From JAFAGX01 sp035501575 (GTDB taxonomy: Bacteria; Acidobacteriota; Terriglobia; Terriglobales; Acidobacteriaceae), in NCBI GenBank assembly GCA_035501575.1, contig DATJVZ010000319.1:13062-77061 (forward strand): a DNA stretch of 64,000 nt, in the 5' to 3' direction. This document shows, piece after piece, positions 60,137 to 64,000 of this stretch. The translations under genes were made by a program, and so were the position numbers. Positions within the stretch are counted from its first letter, which is position 1; the number at the start of each line of letters is the position of its first letter. Under the pieces are notes generated by a model. That model did no database searches and was not told the DNA's origin. It saw only the letters and a list, made by a program, of their open reading frames with translations.

Positions 60137-61317
60137 CTAGAGACCTCGTTGTGCCGCATCGGCAGCTTCGGCTAGACCGCGGAGGGTCTTAAAGAACACC
60201 GGGGATTGGCCGATGAAAAGGCCCATGTTGGTCAGGAAGTTGACCACACCCATGGCAATTCCTTTGGGATTCGTTGGGCGAATCACAGCACACCGGGGTA
60301 GACTTGCGCTGATAAATTCGCAGGGAACCGGAAAGATCAGGTTGGTTTGTAGGGATGGGTCCACGGTAGCGTCAAAGTTTCGAAAGGTAAGCCCGCTGAC
60401 GGGATCGGTGAAAGGAGCGATTGGCGGCTGCACCCCATTCCCAGCAAAGTCAACCCACTCCAGAAAGTGAGCAGCCTCATCTCCCCCGATGCTGACCACA
60501 ATTCGCGAGACTTCCACGTTAGTGGCCTTCTGGGCCATGGCTGAGTAAAGGGTGCTGCCCCCTTGCTCAATGGTTCCAAAGTGGAACGCACCTGTGTTGG
60601 CAATCGCTTGAACATGCTTCCGAGGGGCGAAATCGTCGTTGCTGCGAGGAATGCCGGTTACATGCACTAGGTCGATGGCCTGCGGGAATTTGGCGCCAAA
60701 GTCCGGATTTCTGGCGCTTCGATAGCGCGTATACCAACTCGTGTCTACCGTGAGGTTCATCAGGTTGGTGAGCCGTCCAATCTGCTGGGCGCCATCTGCC
60801 TCGCTGCTGGGCAAAGTCCGGAAGGCATCCAGGTCGACCGGGTCAAAACCCTTCAAAATCAGATACGCATTCAGAAAATTTGCGTGGCTTATTTCGTCAT
60901 TGGTATTGCTGGTGATGTACTGTGGGCCGTCGGAATCGAGATTCATGAAGGCAGCCTGATAGGAGTTCATGGGTTTGAATGGGGCTGTCTCCACGGGCAG
61001 TTGGCCAGGGGTAATCCCTCCCAGCTCGGAGTATTGCTGCCAAAGATCCGACTCAAGAAGTTCCGCGGCGGCGAAAAGCGAAGAATAGCGGCGTCTCCCT
61101 TGCTGATGGGTGAGGAATTGGTTTCGTCGGCAAGCGCTGGAACCCCACGAGCCAAGATTCCAGTGCCTACGGCAGCTGCAGCGCCCGCAACCATGCCGTG
61201 CTTTAGAAACGACCGACGATTGGATGTGCTACGCACAGAAGAGTTCGATTCGGTTGAAGTTGAAGACCCAGTCGTTTGTGGACGCAGAACGGTTGGGAAG
61301 ATTGTCTCACTGCTCAT
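60137..61317 (-). pseudogene. Tat-exported ferritin-like domain protein, apparent -1 frameshift
   Basis: Two frames joined give about 393 residues. The first has MSSETIFPT, a twin-arginine signal (NRRSFLKHGMVAGAAAAVGTG, then ARGVPALAD) and KGDAAILRF. The second continues, after restoring one base in the run of four A on the plus strand (61074-61077), as LAAAELLESDLWQQYSELGG, then ETAPFKPMNSYQAAFMNLD and DEISHANFLNAYLILKG, a ferritin-like four-helix domain with Glu and His ligands. The C-terminal region (VVNFLTNMGLFIGQSPVFFKTLRGLAEAADAAQ) is conserved in this exported group. The frames as read end the first part with nonsense. No metal chemistry is established for the family. Confidence 0.8.
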
Positions 61318-61646
61318 AAACTGATCGCTCCAAATTTTCGTGGAATGGCGTTGGCAATCGAGGGGGGAAGGAGCTCGAAATCAAACGCGACGGCAGAATA
61401 GAGCACGTGTTGAGCACGTTTGTCATCCCCGCGTCAGTGACTTGTAAAAGTTTTTTTGCAACACGCGGATGGGCGCAATTCCGAGAGAGTGCGACGACAT
61501 CAAAAAGCAATGTGCACGATGCGGACCCAACATTTTGTTCAGGTGCAGGGATGCTGCCGTCTGGATTCATCGACCCCCAGCGCCGCACGGCTCATGACAC
61601 GCGTCAGTACAACCAAGCTGCCCAGGGCTATGACCTGACTCAGCAC
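61318..61646. other. Intergenic region upstream of the ferritin-like gene
   Basis: Holds the promoter of the ferritin-like gene and the end of the LssY-domain gene. An A/T patch lies near 61440-61460. No gene, dyad or terminator with a T-run was found. Confidence 0.4.
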
Positions 61647-62921
61647 TCAGCGGGGCGACGTCAGATTGCTCTGGAAAGACTCTGCCGGAGCGGCGATAGG
61701 CAGCGAGGCCGCCCCAACAACAGTGGATGATTGAGCAGGCAGGCCGCTCCTGGCGGTGGCGATCTGGCGTAGATTTAGAAGAAGAATTCTGCCGTCCGAG
61801 TGATAGGCTTCGCCGGATGAAGTTTGCGCCTGGAAAACTGGAGCTACGCCGTGTAAGTATTGTTGGCCTGTGATTGACGACGCCTCTGTCATGTTGACTC
61901 CGATGAAATCGCGCTCGGCATCTACCTCGGGATCGATTCTGTGGTTGATCAAACGCCCTCGCTTTGCGATTTCAATCGCAACGTCGTGGGTCGCCGCTCC
62001 TATCCAGAGGGGTGTCCCATCCAGCAGGTAGCCGGTTTTCCAAATACGAATATGATGACGTCGGGAGACGACCGCAACCGGATCGGGCAAGGCATACGAA
62101 TAGTCCTGTATTCTTCCGAACAGGTAAAACCTAGCCATCGGCAGCGTCATGTCGTGCGTTCCGTGGCGCAAGAGGTGCCAGACGAGGACCGGCCCCCATT
62201 TATCCGTTTTGACCCAACCCGCGTGTTCGAAGGCTTCCTGCAGATCGGCTGATCGGGCGGCAAAGGCGAGGTTCAGCATGTCGCCCTCGCGTCCCTCGCG
62301 ATTGAAGATACGTGGCGGCAGATAATCCATCAGCTCGTCCAGCTCTGAAGATCTTTCTTGCGAACGCGGCAGACCTGCAGATAAGACTGACGTCGCGCCG
62401 TCGATTCGCGCTGTAACTTCAGTACTCTTCAAAATAGTGCTGGTATGGCCATGTGTAAGCAAGAAAACCGGCGTCGCGGGCAGGAAGATCAGGCTCGTAA
62501 CGATCATCCCTCCAACCATGAGCTTGGTCCGGGAGCCACCCTTTACTTCCTTCTTTGCGCGCAACCCGACCCGATCACCGTTGAACAGCGCCACAGAATC
62601 GAGTTGCAGGGATACCTTGCCCCCAATTCCCAGCAAACGCCTGCCTTTAACTCCAGTGATGGAACCCTGGGCCATGGTTCCGGCCTGAATGATGGTGAAG
62701 TTTCCGACGCACACATCTCTCACGACAATGAAATCCAGGAGGTCTCCAACACGGGCGTGGGCAGAGGAAACGCTTTCGGCAAGTCGGAGTTGGACCGGAG
62801 TGCCGTCTGGAATGATCAGTCGGGCAGGAATCTCACTCATCTCCTGAGCCCAAACACAGGACATTAGAGACATCATGAGCAGCATGTAACCCGATATTTT
62901 GCGGAGATACGTGCCAGACAA
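61647..62921 (-). CDS. Exported LssY C-terminal domain protein
   Basis: 424 residues. N-terminal signal segment (KISGYMLLMMSLMSCVWAQ), a beta-rich region with LIIPDGTPVQLRLAESVSSAHARVGDLLDF and GKVSLQLDSVALFNGDRVGLRAKK, a hydrophobic segment (MVGGMIVTSLIFLPATPVFLL), then an LssY_C domain: DLQEAFEHAGWVKTDK, HDMTLPMARFYLFGRIQDYSYALPDPVAVVSRRHHIRIWK, LDGTPLWIGAATHDVAIEI. LssY_C occurs in membrane-associated proteins of unknown biochemistry. The start is a TTG at 62921 with AGAGG upstream. Domain call is firm, function is not. Confidence 0.75.
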   Translation of the reverse strand: MSGTYLRKISGYMLLMMSLMSCVWAQEMSEIPARLIIPDGTPVQLRLAESVSSAHARVGDLLDFIVVRDVCVGNFTIIQAGTMAQGSITGVKGRRLLGIGGKVSLQLDSVALFNGDRVGLRAKKEVKGGSRTKLMVGGMIVTSLIFLPATPVFLLTHGHTSTILKSTEVTARIDGATSVLSAGLPRSQERSSELDELMDYLPPRIFNREGREGDMLNLAFAARSADLQEAFEHAGWVKTDKWGPVLVWHLLRHGTHDMTLPMARFYLFGRIQDYSYALPDPVAVVSRRHHIRIWKTGYLLDGTPLWIGAATHDVAIEIAKRGRLINHRIDPEVDAERDFIGVNMTEASSITGQQYLHGVAPVFQAQTSSGEAYHSDGRILLLNLRQIATARSGLPAQSSTVVGAASLPIAAPAESFQSNLTSPR

Positions 62922-63360
62922 GGAATGCGACCTCTACTGGAGCCCTAACATCTCATCCGTGACGGCCAAGAATGTCTAAAGCAAACCAACAAACTCTACG
63001 GCTGTTGGGATGTCTTGTATGTTCACAATTGCTCAGAAGGACGTCCTCATCGTGGCGTGACCAGGCGATGCGTGAATTGAGAATTGGCCCCGTCCGGGGT
63101 CGATCAGCGTTGTCGGGTTCGAATCCCTACGTGCCAACTGCATCCTGGTCGAAGATCCGCAACCGGATGTATTCCCAATGGGTGGGGCGAGAAGCGCTGT
63201 TTGAGCGGGAACGGCACAAGGAACCCGCTGCGCCATGGCGTGCGCTGAATTGGGGCCGATTATCCAAAATTTCTCTATTGCAGTCGGGTCGGAGGAGGCG
63301 CGCTTGCGCGCTGGCCTCCGTCCGCCGCTCAAACGGTCTACGCGATCTTGAACCGTCGCG
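62922..63360. other. Scrambled region with a tRNA 3'-end fragment
   Basis: No gene is recognisable. At 63112-63136 the sequence GTCGGGTTCGAATCCC...GTGCCA resembles the T-arm and acceptor end of a tRNA, without a matching 5' half. It precedes the broken integrase and may be the far border of a lost element. Confidence 0.4.
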
Positions 63361-63909
63361 ATACGAGAGGCCGGCCTCCGCCCTGAACAGGCTGGGCTGG
63401 AAAGATGTGAACTTCGCAGCTGGGCGCTATGGCACGCTCTTTGTGCGATTTGGCAAAACTGATGCCGCACGTCGACAGCTCCCATTAACTGCGAGGGTGC
63501 GCTGCATCTTGAGTGCTCGCCATATTAGCGCAGGCTCGCCACAGCAAGGGTGGGTGTTCCCCGCCCCGACAGCGGACGGCCACATCAATCACGACAGTCT
63601 TAAAAGGCTCACGCTAAGGCCCTGTGCTTGTCCAAGATTCAGCCGTTCGTGATCTACAGCCTACGTCATGCCTTTGCAACGAGGATCGCACCCTATGTTG
63701 ATGCGTGGACGCTGTGCAAGATTATGGGTTGGGCATCACTCAGTGTGGCGATGAAGTACATTCATCCCAGCGACGAGCGTGTGTTAGCAGCGTTTGGCCA
63801 GCAACCGGAATTGAGCCCGAGTGGTGACACAACTGGTGACATCCTGCCAGGCACCATGGAAGAGCAAGTGTTAGAATTGTCAGCAAATGCTTCAGCAATA
63901 GTTGCTTAG
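63361..63909 (+). pseudogene. Tyrosine recombinase (integrase) remnant
   Basis: The C-terminal half of a phage-type integrase is spread over several frames. In one frame GLRPEQA (63373) resembles the Arg-I segment; in another WKDVNFAAGRYGTLFVRFGKTDAARRQLPLTARVR and GWVFPAPTADGHINHDSLKRL follow; a one-base loss at 63610-63613 then leads to AKALCLSKIQPFVIYSLRHAFATRIAP. The last frame holds the Arg-II/His box SLRHAF, MGWASLSVAMKYIHPSDERV with the catalytic Tyr, and a divergent tail, ending at 63909. At least two frameshifts and a missing N-terminus make it inactive. It lies just before tRNA-Lys, a typical integration site. Confidence 0.8.
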
Positions 63910-63917
63910 CCGCAAGT

Positions 63918-63993
63918 GGGCGCGTAGCTCAGCTGGTAGAGCAATGCCCTTTTAAGGCATGGGTCGCAGGTTCGAATCCTGCCGCGCTCACCA
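63918..63993 (+). tRNA. tRNA-Lys (anticodon TTT), CCA encoded
   Basis: Acceptor GGGCGCG pairs with CGCGCTC (one G-T), D-arm GCTC-AGCTGGTA-GAGC, anticodon stem ATGCC/GGCAT with loop CTTTTAA (anticodon TTT), T-arm GCAGG-TTCGAAT-CCTGC, discriminator A, then CCA. The cloverleaf is complete. Confidence 0.97.
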
Positions 63994-64000
63994 TTAACTC

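Noticed and set aside
63060..63136. Full tRNA upstream of the integrase
   Set aside because: Only a T-arm/acceptor-like 3' end; no matching 5' acceptor strand or anticodon stem.
1..64000. CRISPR arrays, restriction, toxin-antitoxin or other defence loci
   Set aside because: No regularly spaced repeats and no Cas, methylase or toxin-antitoxin genes were seen; addAB is a repair system.

Overview
The window looks like chromosome of a soil-type Acidobacteriota (class Terriglobia is my best guess). The pointers are a long orphan MacB-like permease of the acidobacterial ADOP type, a secreted VWA protein of the type expanded in this phylum, a TonB receptor with an N-terminal carboxypeptidase-like regulatory domain, a long S53 peptidase with Ig-like repeats, and GC-rich coding throughout. 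This assignment is inference from gene content; there is no rRNA gene. The last feature is a tRNA-Lys.

Layout. 1-8.8 kb: methylthioadenosine phosphorylase (cut by the window edge), a secreted zinc peptidase, TPR and PEGA proteins, acetyl-CoA synthetase, a GNAT protein, a FecR-like and a VWA protein. 8.9-16.6 kb: addA and addB (AddB with iron-sulfur cysteines) and a second GNAT protein. 17-25.5 kb: an RND efflux operon with one lipoprotein adaptor and two different permeases, then a cupredoxin-like secreted protein. 25.6-33.2 kb: a receiver-only response regulator, a 2OG-Fe(II) oxygenase, a multipass membrane protein, the S53 peptidase and a Tat-exported RidA protein. 33.4-39.6 kb: a tightly coupled six-gene operon for trans-4-hydroxyproline catabolism: epimerase, three-subunit D-hydroxyproline dehydrogenase, deaminase, ketoglutarate-semialdehyde dehydrogenase.

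40-45.6 kb is the most unusual part. An RcnR-like sensor carries the complete Ni/Co ligand set and sits behind a perfect dyad and a TATAAT box that imply a leaderless message. It is followed by a P1B-type ATPase without the usual CPx metal motif, a small exported Cys/His protein and a TonB-dependent receptor. Together they look like a metal sensing, export and outer-membrane module. 46.3-48.8 kb is an arsenic operon, arsR-arsM-arsC-aquaporin, in which the aquaporin takes the place of an arsenite pump. 48.8-64 kb holds the ADOP permease, a sodium/solute symporter with a small membrane partner, a secreted aldose epimerase, a HAD phosphatase, a Pit phosphate transporter, soluble transhydrogenase, a ferritin-like Tat protein, an LssY-domain protein, a broken integrase and tRNA-Lys.

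At least six loci (24.67, 41.35, 46.39, 48.29, 61.07 and 63.61 kb) are each interrupted by what reads as a one-base insertion or deletion, several in short homopolymers. Assembly error is the simplest explanation and should be excluded before any of them is called a pseudogene or a programmed frameshift.
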